In this document: in pieces, positions 46,815 to 57,499 of the stretch
Position numbering within the stretch: position 1 is the stretch's first letter
How the letters are laid out: the number at the start of each line of letters is the position of its first letter
Origin: Trileptium ribeirensis
Lineage: Eukaryota; Nematoda; Enoplea; Enoplida; Thoracostomopsidae
Length of the DNA: 64,000 nt
NCBI GenBank assembly: GCA_030248225.1
Contig: JASANE010021118.1
Span: 1 to 64,000 of the forward strand
Direction: 5' to 3'
Position numbers and translations under genes: made by a program
Notes under the pieces: generated by a model
Seen by the model: the letters and a program-made list of their open reading frames with translations, nothing else
What the model was told of the DNA's origin: nothing
Database searches by the model: none

Positions 46815-49800
46815 GTAAACAAATTAGAATGTCTTCGTTTTCGATTATCGTTAAAAACATAAGGGCGAGATTTAGAAAGTCGCTGTATGGGTCTAGATCT
46901 TTTATAATCTCTCTGTTTGTACTGTGTCCGTCTATGTCATTGTTTTGTCGGTATCTTACATATATAGTATACATGCTGAAGCAGGGATTCAGGGTAGGCT
47001 ACACCCTGTGGCCTCGGACCCACCTCCCCTAAGGCCCTGGTCTAATAATCTACATAATTTAAGTAGCAAGACCAAAACTAAAAAGATACTTAATGTCTAA
47101 CAATATTATGCTTCAACTCTGAGCATAATTCTTTTAAATATTACGTTTAATTTATGTTAAACATTTTAGCTTCTCATTCAGCATGAATATCCAGAACAAC
47201 TAGTATAGGGTTATACTAAAAATAGGATAAGTTCCTACATATTAAGAAAACTTAAGGAATGAGATATATTTAGTATATATATCTAATTATGCTTAAAAGT
47301 AGCATAATGGTAAATATTCAGCGTAGAAATTTTGAGTGTATTGATACATATCACGATCTGTCTTTAATAATATTTATTTCCTTTTTCAACATTATTTCAC
47401 TATATAAATGTATGGCATTGCCTTGCGAACGTTAAGCTGTGATCACACGTTCAAACATTTTGCTCAAATTCTCACTCCAAATTTAGTTAGTATTCAAGAT
47501 ATTATTGGACCAAATATCCTAATGATACAGTTGGCATTTATGTGTTTCTCACTGCATATACACTTGTGAAGTTTGGAAGATACAAACAAGTTGTTGTACT
47601 GCTTCAATTGGAGCGAAAGGAACTTTTGCACTAATTAGAAGTTAATAATTCTACAGGAATCTTCAAAACCTCTCGAATTTAAACAGTGCCCACAATACGT
47701 GTATTTACTCATCAGTATTGTTGAATGTTTAGTTTATCAAATATATATTTATTTATAATTAATTTAAATATATAATAAGATATTTTTGGTATTCTGTGTT
47801 TTCAAAATATATTTCAATTTTAAAACCAGATTTCAGCGAAACATTATTTTTCGTATTCATATTTCTTTTGAAATTGTACAATCGAAAAATTTTTATTACA
47901 ACGAAAAGTAGTTTACATATTTTGTGTTATAAAAGCGATATCTACAATTAACAGTAATTCAAAAATTGACGTAGTGATTTCGTTTTAAAAAAATGGCCCA
48001 AGTCAAGCTGAACGGCAGTTATATGCTTAAACAGAACAACTTAGTGCGATGTGTTCGGGTGTGTTGGGGGGAGCGCTAGCCACGTCTTAGGTTTAGTATA
48101 GGGGTCACGTAATGGATTTAATTAGACTAAGGCTCATACTTAGGCTTAGAATATGAAGGACGTCACAGCCTGCAAATAGGTTATCACCGTTTAGTAATGT
48201 ATTATTTACAATTGATTTTTCAACTACACTTTCCTGTTTGAGGACTAAATTATTTCGTTTTGTTCGCGAAATGTATGTTTTTATAGTCTTGCTCAAATTT
48301 GAAATATGTAATAATTTCTTTTGAATTTTAGTATATACCAAATCTGTACTAACTATCTCTAAAACATACATGAATTGTTCCATTTTAGCACAAAGTCGGT
48401 GCTATTTTGATAAAATTTGACACTTTTTAGCCAGTAACACTTGTTAACTTTTTGAAAAAAAAAATATGAGCTGAAAAATGTATATGAGAAAACAGCACAT
48501 CATGCTATTTACATACAGCAAGAATGAATAAAGGGACTGCGTTTGACAGTTTAGCCCACTCCAATTTTACCTCATAAAGGTGTCACTGGCGTTGTCTGGC
48601 TAATTCTTATTTCTAAGAGGTTAGACTAAGATAACCCCAAATATTAGGGGATTCGGAAGGACTGCCGCAATTTTGAGGAGAGCCGGTCAGACCTAATTCA
48701 AAATTTGGATTGGCCAGTGGAATCACTGAGGTTTCGTCTACAAGAGCGTAGTCACATTAAATGGCGGCCATATGGAACGTGGACAATCAGCTGTCGTTGT
48801 GCATGTTGGTAGTGAATTGGCATTGCAGGAATTAAGTTTCAGGAAGTACATTCCTTCAAGATCTGGGCAAAATTAGATATAAAATGCTTCAGATATGACA
48901 ACTTAAAGAAAGACGCTCGAAAATATTTATCGTTGGTCGAAGAAGCTCAACAGCGGATACGGCTGCTATCGGCCGACGGAAACATGATTAGTCCAGAAGA
49001 AGCCGAAGCATTAATGCCTCGACTAACACCTTCGATTAAATTATTTCTTCAAGTCCATGCCGACGATGATGACTTGGAAAGCAAAAAACGAAAACTCTTT
49101 GAAGCGAGTAAGCTTTTGCCGAAAATTACGCTTTCATCTTTGTCAGGTACGAAACTGACATGGAAGACATCATGTAGATAACACGTACTAACGTAAAAAA
49201 CAAACTAGTTAATGATGCAAATGCTAGATGTTGCGCTGCAACTTGTTGTGTTAGAAACATCATATTAGTTTTTCTAGGAACGCTTTATTCATATGTAACG
49301 CTGAAATCGGCTCAAAATCTGTTGTTGCCTGATCTTATATTAATGATATATATTCTGGGAAACTTAATGTCATATGTTTCAAAAGTTGCTTATGACAACA
49401 ACAAAATGTCTATTACTTGGTCTAAACCATATTGTCCACTTCATGTACTGGTTGAAGATTTGTGGCGGCAATAATTCTATCAATTTGCTACCCAAGACGA
49501 ACTGATAATAGTGCAAGATATAAAGCCAAAATCTAGCCATATCTAGATTACAAGCGGTAATAAAATATTTCTGCTAAAATCGGTTGTTTGTGGACCCTTA
49601 CTTGCTCCTTGAACACACCGGTATTACAGTCATATTGTTGATATATTGCATAATGTTACTGGTCTACGAAAATTCCATCGAAATAATGTTGGTAGGATAT
49701 CAGGTAGCCATCATAAACAGCAGATTCCAACCAGAAATAGTGTACTGTTGAATTCGTTCTTCGAGTCAGCCAGACGAAAACACAAATGCTTGATCTACAC

Positions 49801-52800
49801 TGATCCGCTCCCTAATTGACTTTACAGTAAAGTTTAGCAGCCATGGGCACAATCACCATGGGCGGATGGGGAAAGTGACCCCAGGATTACGCCTGGTGGA
49901 CGGCCGTGTTTGTCGCCCCCAGAAATATGGTCAGTTGGTCAATCGTGTGTATATTTAGAAACGTCTGGCTTCCCCCAAAACTTTGTCATGTTGATCAATG
50001 ATGTATATATGATTATAGAGATATGGATCCGCCAGGAGACGGATATGTAGGTCCATCCCCCAAAATCCTAGCAGGTTGGTAATGCATGTACTTATATATG
50101 AACTCATAGTAGTCACAATGCGCATAACCGTACCACGGTTGCAGGATATATATACTATGTCCTCCCCCGCAAAGATTTTTTCGATAGTACTGCGCCTCTG
50201 TACGCTGGACCGGTCCAGACAGTTGAAAATCGTCTGATCGCAACTGTAAATCCACAAACTTTTTTCCAAAATTACATTTGGAACTCAGTGTTGCTGTTTA
50301 AGATGTGTTACGACAATATTATTCTAAACATAAGTCAAAACTGCCTCTCAAAATAAGCCTAAGCAAATCTGTGCACCGTTGGACCCAAAATTGTATATTT
50401 ATTAGCTGAATACAGAAATAGAAGATTCTTGGCAAACTTTAAGTTCGAAGCATCGCTTTATCTCTTTTTGTTAAATGATATACTTCACAACAGGAAATTT
50501 GTCTACACTCCAACGTACCGACAATTTCGACTAACAGCTGTCGCCTGATCAACATATAGTCATAAGATGAATTCTACATTTATTACGCTGTATTGGGTTA
50601 CGTTGTCTTTAACGTTTATTAAGCTTATTGGTGTAGTGCATCTTGGATTCTCTAGATCCAAGCAACAAACAAGTTTCCTTGTCTGAAAGCAAATGTCCTA
50701 AAAGAGTTTGCATCTAAAAAGCAATATTTTTCTTCTTAAGAGAAGAGTGTCACTGCAGTAAAACTATACTGGCATATATTTATCGACGGGTACATTTGCG
50801 GAATTGAAATTCAACGAAACTGCCCATACGTACGATACTCGGCGAAACCATGTTTGTAGGGTACTCAAGAATAATTATTGAATATATAATAGGCAAATTA
50901 AGGCTTTCTCTATTCAGAAACTTCTCCATATATAACTATCATAACGAATGTACAAAGAACTCTGTTGGTGCGAGACATGTTGTAGCTCTTGAATTATAAC
51001 TTCTTTAATTATAAATTTGTCATATTTACCGTATATTTATATGAATGCAATAAACGCGCACATAACTGCCAGCATAGGCCCTTCGCATTTATTCCTATAA
51101 AAATTGCGTTTGTAAAACTGTAAAAGTACAGAGCGGAATTTGATACTATAAAAATGCCGAAACAAATATATTTTATATCGAGATTCTTGAGTTTTTATGG
51201 CTATAAATTCAAGAATAGGAGCCTCGGTGATATTAAAACCTAAAAATAAAGAATATCTGAATATATACAGCTATTAGGCAAAAGCTGAAGTTATCATTTA
51301 ATAATAATAATAATATTTATCAATAAGCTCTATGTTGCATTTCTTTGTCCAAGCTGTTCAATTGCTGAGCCTCTCAGCCTCCGATAGTTTTTGGCCATAA
51401 CTTGGAATCTGGAATATCACCATGCGATTCAGCTCGTCAAACCACGTCGAATGGTGGGTAAAATTCAATTTTTAAGAAAACATTTTGGGTTCCCCAGGGG
51501 GCCCTTGGGACCCGAAAAAATCGAAAAAATCTAAAATTAAAAAAAAATCGATTTTTTTGGTTACAATGATCAGGGGAGGTTTGGAGGATCACAAAAAATA
51601 ACAAAATTTCCAGAATCTGACAATTTTTGGGTAAACACGGGCTGGGGGATAATGGAAAAGAACCAGATAATTTTTAGCGACAATTTCCTCAAATTCTGGG
51701 ATATTCTGCATCTTCAAAGGATGGTGCGGGGCCTCAAGAGGATAAATATAACTTACCCTTATATGGACACATATGCTTTATGTGCATATATGAACACGAT
51801 CCTAGGTACCAGGGGGATAAAGCTTAGAACTGTTTTTTTGCTCAAAATTATTTCGAATTTTTGCCGATTTTCTCGCAACAATTTTTCGCGACATGTGCTC
51901 ATTTCCAACAATTTTGACCTATTATTCTCCGATTATTCCCAAAATTTTGGCGTGCGGTGGGCGGGAGGCTTGGATGGATGTGGAGCCGCGGGGGGTTGGG
52001 CTACCGCCCAGGCCGAGACCAGCGTCAGTAGAATATTCTCTCTCGCCTATAAGCATATGTTTTACATACATAGGCAAAGTCCGAAGTCCCAGGGGCATAG
52101 CAGGTGCGACGGGGGGATGTCGTCGCCAGGTGGGATCAGGCTGCCGGTGGGGGACGAGAAGTCATCAGGGGTGGACTAAATTTTTGATATTTCTGGGAAC
52201 TCTACATTTTCAAAATTTTTTAGCATTCATTTTGCCAATTTTCCGCGAATTTCGTCCAATTTTTTCTCATTTTTCCCCGATTTTTGGCCACATTTTTCCG
52301 CGCATTTTCTGTACGCAGAGGGGAAAGCCTGGTGTTGAGATGAGTTGGGTGCGGACCTCCAGCGGGACCAGGTTAAATCCCGGTATCGGCGCCACGCTAC
52401 GAGTGGGATAATCCCCCTGTTGCCCTATGAGCATGTTTGATATTTCACGTGACATGCCATGAATGTGCACCCCTTCCCCAATCATCAATCCTGGATACGC
52501 TTATGGCTGAATCCAAGACGTTTGCCGGACTCCACTTTTGCATGGTGTGTGGACGCCAGCCGTCGAATTCAGAAATTCGCTGCAAATGACTGTATTTGAT
52601 ATGCTTAACGAAATTGGGCATATAACGTATTGTATGAAAAAAGCTAAAACTAATGTCACCGCCTAGCGGTTGTGAAAAAACTTCGTTCATAATAGGTGAA
52701 GTTGAAGTTCATATTAGGTTTATAAATGAAGTTAAAAGATTAGTCAAAGTAAATAAAATTAAAAGTTAAATTGTTAAGTGTTGTTGAGAAATGTTTTGAT

Positions 52801-55800
52801 TTTCTAAAATTTCGAAAATATGTTCAAATCCTTTAGATTAATTTTATGTTAGTAGTCAAATGCATATTTTAACGCAGCTCGGTTTAGCAATTTAATAATA
52901 ATGTAACATTGTTATGTGTAATTTTCTGGTGACTCGCTTTGGCAACAAGGAGCTGCTAGATACGCAAGCGTTCCACGGAGGGCCGTTCCAAAAGCAGCAA
53001 TGGGAGCCCGTGTTCCAAGTTTTAGTTGGTGCCCCTGAGTTTACGTCTTCAAAAAGAATTTTTTTCAACTAGTACCGCATGGATATATTAAATGACATTT
53101 GATATATTGAGTGATCCCCAACATGCGCGAGTACCTCCAAGCATAAATTTTGTGACGACGCTCCTAGTTTCACGAACATCGAAATAAAAAAACGTTTCCA
53201 CGCAAACGAAAATAACTTGTATATCTTGAATAAAATCGAAAACCGTTCTAGAACCACCATGGGCTGAAGAAGATGATGATGGGCCAAATGGACGAAAAAG
53301 TGCTGTTACAAACTATCTCAAAGAACTATTCAACAAAGCCGATGGCTTAGCTGCAGTACATCAGTCAACAGTTGCATTATCAGACGGGCGAGCACCGTCA
53401 GCAAAAATCGACGATGCAGGATCAAGTTCTTCAGAAGGTTTGACCAATGGCGGCGGCGGTGGTAGCGGAAGCTTTGGTGGATTTTCAGCAAACGATCTTT
53501 CAACTATTACCTCTGCCGAATTTCCGACTATGCGTCGAAAATATGGAACTGGATGGCGGGCTACGTCAGCATGTTCGTCGGGTGATAACAATGATTTTGG
53601 TTAGTTTGTTCTCCTTTCTCTCTATAATAAAGTGTTCCTTCTTGGTAACTAAATGTAAAACGGATAACGCAGAATTACGAATAAGCTGGATCGAAACTTA
53701 CATATGCATAGGCATTGGAGGTTAAAATTTGATCCGCCAGCCGGGCCGGGCGGCCGAGAGCCCATTACGAATGGGTTGGTCCGGACCGGACCGAAATGTT
53801 CCAAAATCGATATGGGCCGGGCCGACGCTGATTTTCAACATACCGGGTAGGGCCAGAAATTTCCAATTCATGCTCATCTCAGCTAAATACCGAATGATTA
53901 GTGCACAGTTCAATAACGTTGGATTTGGTTTAAGAATATTTTGTCGGGTTAATTTCATACATGTGTTTTATCTTTATATTACCTATATGTTTTGTATCGA
54001 GCGTTGCTATACGCGATTACAACCGGGCCGGGCCCCGGCTAAGCTGAAATATTGCAGCTACAGGCTGAGCCGGGCCGAGCTTGATTTCCAACAGGCCGGG
54101 CTGGGCCGACCTTTATTTCCAACTGGCCGGGCTTGGCCGACATCGATTTCCAACGTGCCGGGCCGGGCCGAAATATTTCGGCCCTTTCTCGCCTCTAATA
54201 GGCATCTAAATATAGTATTTAAAAGACATCTAAATATGCCATTTAAAAGCATGTAAATATTATAGCAGCCGGTATAGCAGACAGCAGAACTACAGCTTTT
54301 CTTGTCGACAGATAATTATTGCACTGAACTAAACGGATATATTCTCCACAATCACCGAGCTGCGATTAACTACAGCAGAATCTGATATGCATGGGACGAA
54401 TCAAAAATGCACCATAAGGATATTTTTACTATATCCAGTTTCGTTTTAGTATAAACAAGTTAGTCGGGATCACGTGAATATTTCACTGTATATATTTGCA
54501 ATTTCAGTATAAGCGCAATCATTATAAGTATAGTACTTTGTAAACACCACGAATCGCACTACTTAAACTGTCGAATGGAAGTAGCTTATTCGTCATTGTT
54601 ACTGTGCAAAAAATACGCTTTGTAATAGGACTACTGGTGTTTATCATGTCACAGCGGTATCGTACCAACTTTAATGTATGTAATAGATAACGTAATAGTT
54701 TTAAATCTGTAACAGAATTTCTATAGTGTCTGTACGAATTCTCAAAAAGTTTATACGGTATGTTAGAAGGGCTATCCCTATGTTCCCCGGCCACTATGTT
54801 CGCCAAAAAAATGAATTTCATCATTCGTGATTGGGTGTTTATGGTACCGGTAACCATTAACAAGAATCTTCCCACCACGATCGCCCCGTATGGCGCGAAT
54901 ATCCACCCCACCTTATAAAATTTGGAATCACTTGCCAACTTATAGTTATAATAAAGTTCTGAAACACAGGAAAGACACATTAAATACTTGCAGAGGGCCG
55001 GGAACATAAACATGCACTCTTTTAGTAACCCAATGGTCGGGGAACATAGGCGCTTTTTTGGGGAACATGAGGTCCTGAGAACATAGGGGTCGAGGAACAT
55101 AGATATGCATTCTTTTAGAATACGTCTATTTACCAGCGTTTCCGCATTAATATTGGGGTTAACATTTTGGTAATAACATTCAAAACTTAAATTGCTATTC
55201 CTGAACGTAGATATATATAAAATGCCATCTATTTCAGATAACGGGAGGGACAGGGAACCAAAGCGTCTCTTTATAGATTGCATAACTGATCGCCAATTTT
55301 AGTCTTGATCTGACAGCCAAACACCCCGCTTTTTTGCGTTTTCCAGTCTATATGATACAAGCACTAATCATATGTTGCGTTGTTCCTCCCACACGTCTTG
55401 GGATTGTTCTCCATTCTGTTTAGCAGTTCTGGAGAAACATAAAAACGAAATGATTTTTGACAATGCACAACTATCACTTTTGGCCAAAGGAGCTTCTAAT
55501 CATTTTGTTTGTTTTTCTGAATAACCTCTTGCAGTATTTGTTAAGACAGTAATGTGGTGTATACATTAAAGAATTTATGAACAATTGATTGTTTTATTTA
55601 AACATCTAACATTGGTTCTTTACGAATATATAGCTGTAAGATTTTCTTGGTTTTGCACAGTAATGCGTAATAACGTATAACTCTCAATTTGCTTTTACCG
55701 TATCGTCCCGGGCCCGACAGGAATTGCTATTTGTGCCATACATGCGAGAATACTTTACCCCATTCGATTCTACCATTTCAGTCTTACCATCAAAAATTTA

Positions 55801-57036
55801 ATTAAATTTTGCGGCAATGCGACGGTGTTGAAGATAAATATGACTAAAAATCTCTCAGTATAGTACATTCTAGGTCGCTAAAATATTGACGAATATCTGG
55901 TCACGGCTGTTCATTTATTTTTAGAATTCGCAGATATCAAGCCAGAAATATTGAAACAGGTAACGAGTGCGCTAACGGCCAGTACTATTATTGGCAACAG
56001 CAATGGTGATAACTCGTGCTATAGTGGAGTGCTTCCTGGCGACTGTAGTACACCACATGATGTAAATGCCGACTACTCGACTGACGATGCCGCGCCTTGC
56101 TCAACGACCAGTGCAACGGGCGATGCTGCTTTGGACATAACCGGCGTCTCGCCTGATAATGCCGCGTCGGTGTGTTGTAACGGCGATAACGGATGCCTTG
56201 ATCAGTCTGATAGCGGCGACGGTGTCATTCTCAATCACAATGCATTTCCGTCAACCTCGACTGCTGCTGCCGCTGCGTGTGCAATGCGATTTCGTCAGGC
56301 ACAACAGCAACAGCGTCAATCGCTCACTCACAATAATACTGCACGTATTACAATGCAACAACTTAATAGTCATCCTGGACATTCGACAGCTGCAACAGCT
56401 TTGCTTAATGGGTTTGTTAACGATGCCGCCGATAACGTGAACAGTCAAAACCAACACCACACAGCGGTAGCAGCGGCAGCAGCACATTCGTTAGTTGGTG
56501 ATCTGATTTCGTCGGCTACGAACAGCGATCCTGACGATGGCTCAAATTCCCATGTCGCTCAGGCAATATTTCAACAAGCACAAGCGGCCGCAGCAGCAGC
56601 AGTAGCTGCTAGTTCGATTTCCGGAGCGACTGCGGTAAATACCTCATCCGGTGGTGGTGGTGGTGGAAGCCATGGTACTCACTCGTCAACGCCATTTCGA
56701 ACGCCGTTAGATGCTAAAATACAACTCATTGAGCAGCAACGAGCTGCTCTGGAATTGTCTGCTAAACGTGAAGAACACGCTCTCAATTGTCGCAAACGTA
56801 AGCTTGAAATTGCAATCCTTGAAGAGCAGCGTGAATTTGCTCGACTCAAAACGGAGCTCTTTCGTCAGCTAGTAGATGGCCTATCGTCAGTCGCCGCTGT
56901 TCAGCAGCAACAACCACCGCCTCCCAAATCGCTTCGACAAGCTCCACCGTTGACGTCAGCGCTTACTGCTGCTGCTTGCTCGAATGCAGCAACGCCAACC
57001 GATATATTAAGTGTTTTAGCAAAGATCGGAAATTAA
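46480..57036 (+). CDS. Myb/SANT-like DNA-binding protein, four-exon gene (682 aa)
   Basis: Coding segments 46480-46814, 48893-49146, 53252-53599 and 55925-57036 join in phase to 683 codons including TAA. Residues 1-50 are Ser/Asn/Gly/Gln-rich. Residues 51-125 form a Myb/SANT-like helical domain: NLWSLEEDKLLLRGF, KREAWLEISKLVN, then QCRNRYDNLKKDARKY spanning intron 1. Residues 170-197 hold a basic KKRKLFEASKLLPK stretch. Residues 198-573 are mostly low complexity (Gly, Ser, Ala, poly-Q, His). Residues 575-630 form a charged coiled coil (KIQLIEQQRAALELSAKR and on to LKTELFRQL), followed by QQQQPPPP. The domain plus C-terminal coiled coil matches zeste/apontic/NAIF1-type nuclear DNA-binding proteins, which oligomerise through the coiled coil. 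The role as transcriptional regulator is inferred from the family. I give no symbol because orthology cannot be judged. The start is the first ATG after an in-frame stop. Confidence 0.9.
47432..47700. mobile_element. Short inverted-repeat element (MITE-like), copy E, decayed
   Basis: The left end TTAAGCTGTGATCACACGTTCAAACATTTTGCTCAAATTC matches the terminal repeat of copies A and B. The right end is not clear; AACAGTGCCCACAATACG near 47684 may be what is left of the internal AACAGTG word. It lies inside intron 1. Confidence 0.5.
48030..48165 (+). repeat. CTTAG-rich dispersed repeat, copy 3
   Basis: ACAGAACAACTTAGTGCGATGTGTTCGGGTGTGTTGGGGGGAGCGCTAGCC, then TTAGGTTTAGTATAGG, ACTAAGGCTCATACTTAGGCTTAG. 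The order matches 63405-63546 (AGAACAACTTAGAGCGGGGGTTCGGGGGGCGGCAGCC, CTAGGCTTAGTACATGG, CTAAGACTAAGGCTTAGGCTTAG). It lies within intron 1. Confidence 0.6.
48893..49146 (+). CDS. Exon 2 of Myb/SANT-like gene
   Basis: One base completes Arg112, then codons 113-196, with one base over. Acceptor ATGCTTCAG|A; donor TTGTCAG|GTACGA at 49147. It encodes the third helix of the DNA-binding domain (YDNLKKDARKYLSL), then VEEAQQRIRLLSADG, an MPRLTPSIKLFLQVH segment, an acidic DDDD run and a basic KKRK stretch that could serve as a nuclear localisation signal. The choice of this acceptor is fixed by phase and by the continuity of the QCRNR|YDNLKK motif. Confidence 0.88.
51395..51665 (+). repeat. 'CATTCGATTCAGCTC' repeat, copy 3
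   Basis: It carries CACCATGCGATTCAGCTCGTCAAACCACGTCGAATGGTGGGTAAAA through to GGGGGATAATGGAAAAGAACC and is collinear with 45540-45845. The two copies differ by scattered substitutions and small indels in the A/T runs. Confidence 0.7.
51830..52425 (+). repeat. T-rich-core repeat, copy 5, possibly two units
   Basis: First unit: a T-rich core (TTTGCCGATTTTCTCGC, TTCCAACAATTTTGACC, AAAATTTTGGCG) and a GC-rich part 51950-52025. Second unit: a GC-rich head 52080-52170, a core TTTTGCCAATTTTCCGCG / GTCCAATTTTTTCTC / CCCCGATTTTTGGCC (52230-52290), and a tail GGTGCGGACCTCCAGCGGGACCAGGTTAAATCCCGG (52348-52383). The tail carries a decayed box B. Two overlapping frames of about 170 codons cross this block but are composition artefacts. 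Confidence 0.5.
53252..53599 (+). CDS. Exon 3 of Myb/SANT-like gene
   Basis: Two bases complete Glu197, then codons 198-312, with one base over. Acceptor GTTCTAG|AA; donor GATTTTG|GTTAGT at 53600. It begins PPWAEEDDDGPNGRKSAV and runs through a short helix (NYLKELFNKADGLAAVHQ), a Gly/Ser-rich linker (GGGGGSGSFGGF) and TSAEFPTMRRKYGTGWRA. No known domain is evident, and it appears to be a flexible, acidic-then-Gly-rich linker. The + strand frame 53447-53725 and the - strand frame 53361-53591 are shadows of this exon. Confidence 0.85.
53735..54200 (+). repeat. GC-rich repeat array in intron 3
   Basis: Blocks AGCCGGGCCGGGCGGCCGAGAG...ATGGGCCGGGCCGACGCTGATTTTCAAC and TACAACCGGGCCGGGCCCCGG are followed by three close repeats of GATTTCCAAC.(G)GCCGGGC.(G/T)GGCCGA at about 54081-54175. 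The AT linker (CCGAATGATTAGTGCAC...TTGTCGGGTTAATTTCATACATGTGTTTTATC) matches the linkers at 39261 and 39511. The 175-codon frame through it is an artefact of stop-poor sequence. Confidence 0.75.
54522..55283 (-). CDS. Hypothetical 253-codon ORF antisense within intron 3
   Basis: It is open from ATG at 55283 to a stop at 54522, the longest frame in the window outside the Myb/SANT-like gene and unusually long for AT-rich DNA. It starts MQSIKRRFGSLSLPLSEI. Hydrophobic segments (IFAPYGAIVVGRFLLMV and LCKYLMCLSCVSELYY) could span a membrane. Part of it (about 55000-55110) is built on imperfect GGGAACATA repeats that give a doubled KECISMF / KECMFMF motif. I recognise no family. It could be a real single-exon or transposon-derived gene, or an accidental frame in repeat DNA. 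Confidence 0.25.
   Translation of the reverse strand: MQSIKRRFGSLSLPLSEIDGILYISTFRNSNLSFECYYQNVNPNINAETLVNRRILKECISMFLDPYVLRTSCSPKKRLCSPTIGLLKECMFMFPALCKYLMCLSCVSELYYNYKLASDSKFYKVGWIFAPYGAIVVGRFLLMVTGTINTQSRMMKFIFLANIVAGEHRDSPSNIPYKLFENSYRHYRNSVTDLKLLRYLLHTLKLVRYRCDMINTSSPITKRIFCTVTMTNKLLPFDSLSSAIRGVYKVLYL
55925..57036 (+). CDS. Exon 4 (terminal) of Myb/SANT-like gene
   Basis: Two bases complete Glu313, then codons 314-682 and TAA at 57034. Acceptor TTTATTTTTAG|AA. It starts FADIKPEILKQVTSALTA. Low-complexity stretches follow: poly-Ala with QAQQQQRQ (residues 425-443), HHTAVAAAAAHS (490-501), AQAAAAAAVAAS (532-543) and SSGGGGGGSHGTHSS (553-567). The last ordered part is a strongly charged coiled coil (575-630) ending in FRQLVDGL. 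The tail is poly-Q/poly-P and DILSVLAKIGN. Codon use in the repeats alternates (GCA/GCC/GCT; CAA/CAG), which argues for protein-level constraint rather than a raw DNA microsatellite. Confidence 0.9.
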
Positions 57037-57347
57037 GTTGAGAACGAAACGATATGGACATTATTGAGAGTTCGCCACGCGCTTGACTATTGTTGAATCG
57101 TCTACTACAAAATTTAAATAACTATATTCATAATATTTGCGTTGAAACATTTTGCTAAACAATATTTTGGTTTATAATAATTGCGAGCAAAACACTGGAG
57201 TTCAGGATCGAATGTGGATCTCGCTATGAGGCCAACCCTAGGTTACGACGTAAGTGCTGCGTTAATTGCAAGAAAAAGCCATGATTTACATATGACTATA
57301 TTATTGAAAATGTGCCTAATGAATTAGTCTTTCGGGAGCGGCCTATT

Positions 57348-57353
57348 AATAAA
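57348..57353 (+). terminator. Candidate polyadenylation signal of Myb/SANT-like gene
   Basis: AATAAA about 310 bases after the stop codon, in CTATTAATAAATATAATATAT. A second AATAAA is at 57491. Either could define the 3' end. Confidence 0.4.
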
Positions 57354-57499
57354 TATAATATATATAAAATAACGTAAAATTCAATCAAACTTATAACAAT
57401 AATCGTTTTGCACAATCATGTGTTTAAGATTCGTATTGTAAAGCCTTGTTCATTTCATTCGAATCAGCGCTAATGGTACATGCAATATGCAATAAAATA

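Larger units (their letters stand above)
46815..48892 (+). other. Intron 1 of Myb/SANT-like gene
   Basis: GTAAAC...TGCTTCAG. It contains an inverted-repeat element end at 47432 and a CTTAG-type repeat at 48030-48165 (both listed). It also holds a GC-richer repeat scrap at 46980-47035 (AGCAGGGATTCAGGGTAGGC). Alternative AGs upstream of 48893 (at 48828, 48836 and 48842) would put exon 2 out of frame. Confidence 0.8.
49147..53251 (+). other. Intron 2 of Myb/SANT-like gene
   Basis: GTACGA...CCGTTCTAG, 4.1 kb. The first 700 bases hold nothing I recognise. 49850-50200 has loosely repeated CCCCCA-AAA.(C/T)(C/T)T.G(T/C)C(A/G)(G/T)GTTG and TATATGATTATAGA words of satellite character. Repeat copies at 51395-51665 and 51830-52425 are listed. 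52975-53075 (GGAGGGCCGTTCC...GTTTACGTCTTCAAAAAGAATTTTTTTCAA) resembles 63255-63345 (GTTTACATCTTCGAAAAGATTTTTTTCAA), which marks one more dispersed repeat. Confidence 0.75.
53600..55924 (+). other. Intron 3 of Myb/SANT-like gene
   Basis: GTTAGT...TTATTTTTAG. It holds the GC-rich array at 53735-54200 and, on the opposite strand, a 253-codon open frame at 54522-55283 (both listed). The remainder, 55300-55900, is AT-rich with nothing recognised. Confidence 0.8.

Noticed and set aside
46487..47032. 181-codon + strand frame overlapping exon 1
   Set aside because: It is the shifted frame of exon 1, whose own frame carries the Myb/SANT-like motif and joins exon 2 in phase.
51652..52411. Two overlapping + strand frames of 175 and 172 codons
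   Set aside because: They run through GC-rich, T-tract repeat DNA (the T-rich-core family) in two frames at once. Neither has domain character or splice sites; the openness comes from few TA-containing stops.
53729..54256. 175-codon frame in intron 3
   Set aside because: It is read-through of the GC-rich GGCCGGGCCG array, the same artefact as at 39263-39664.
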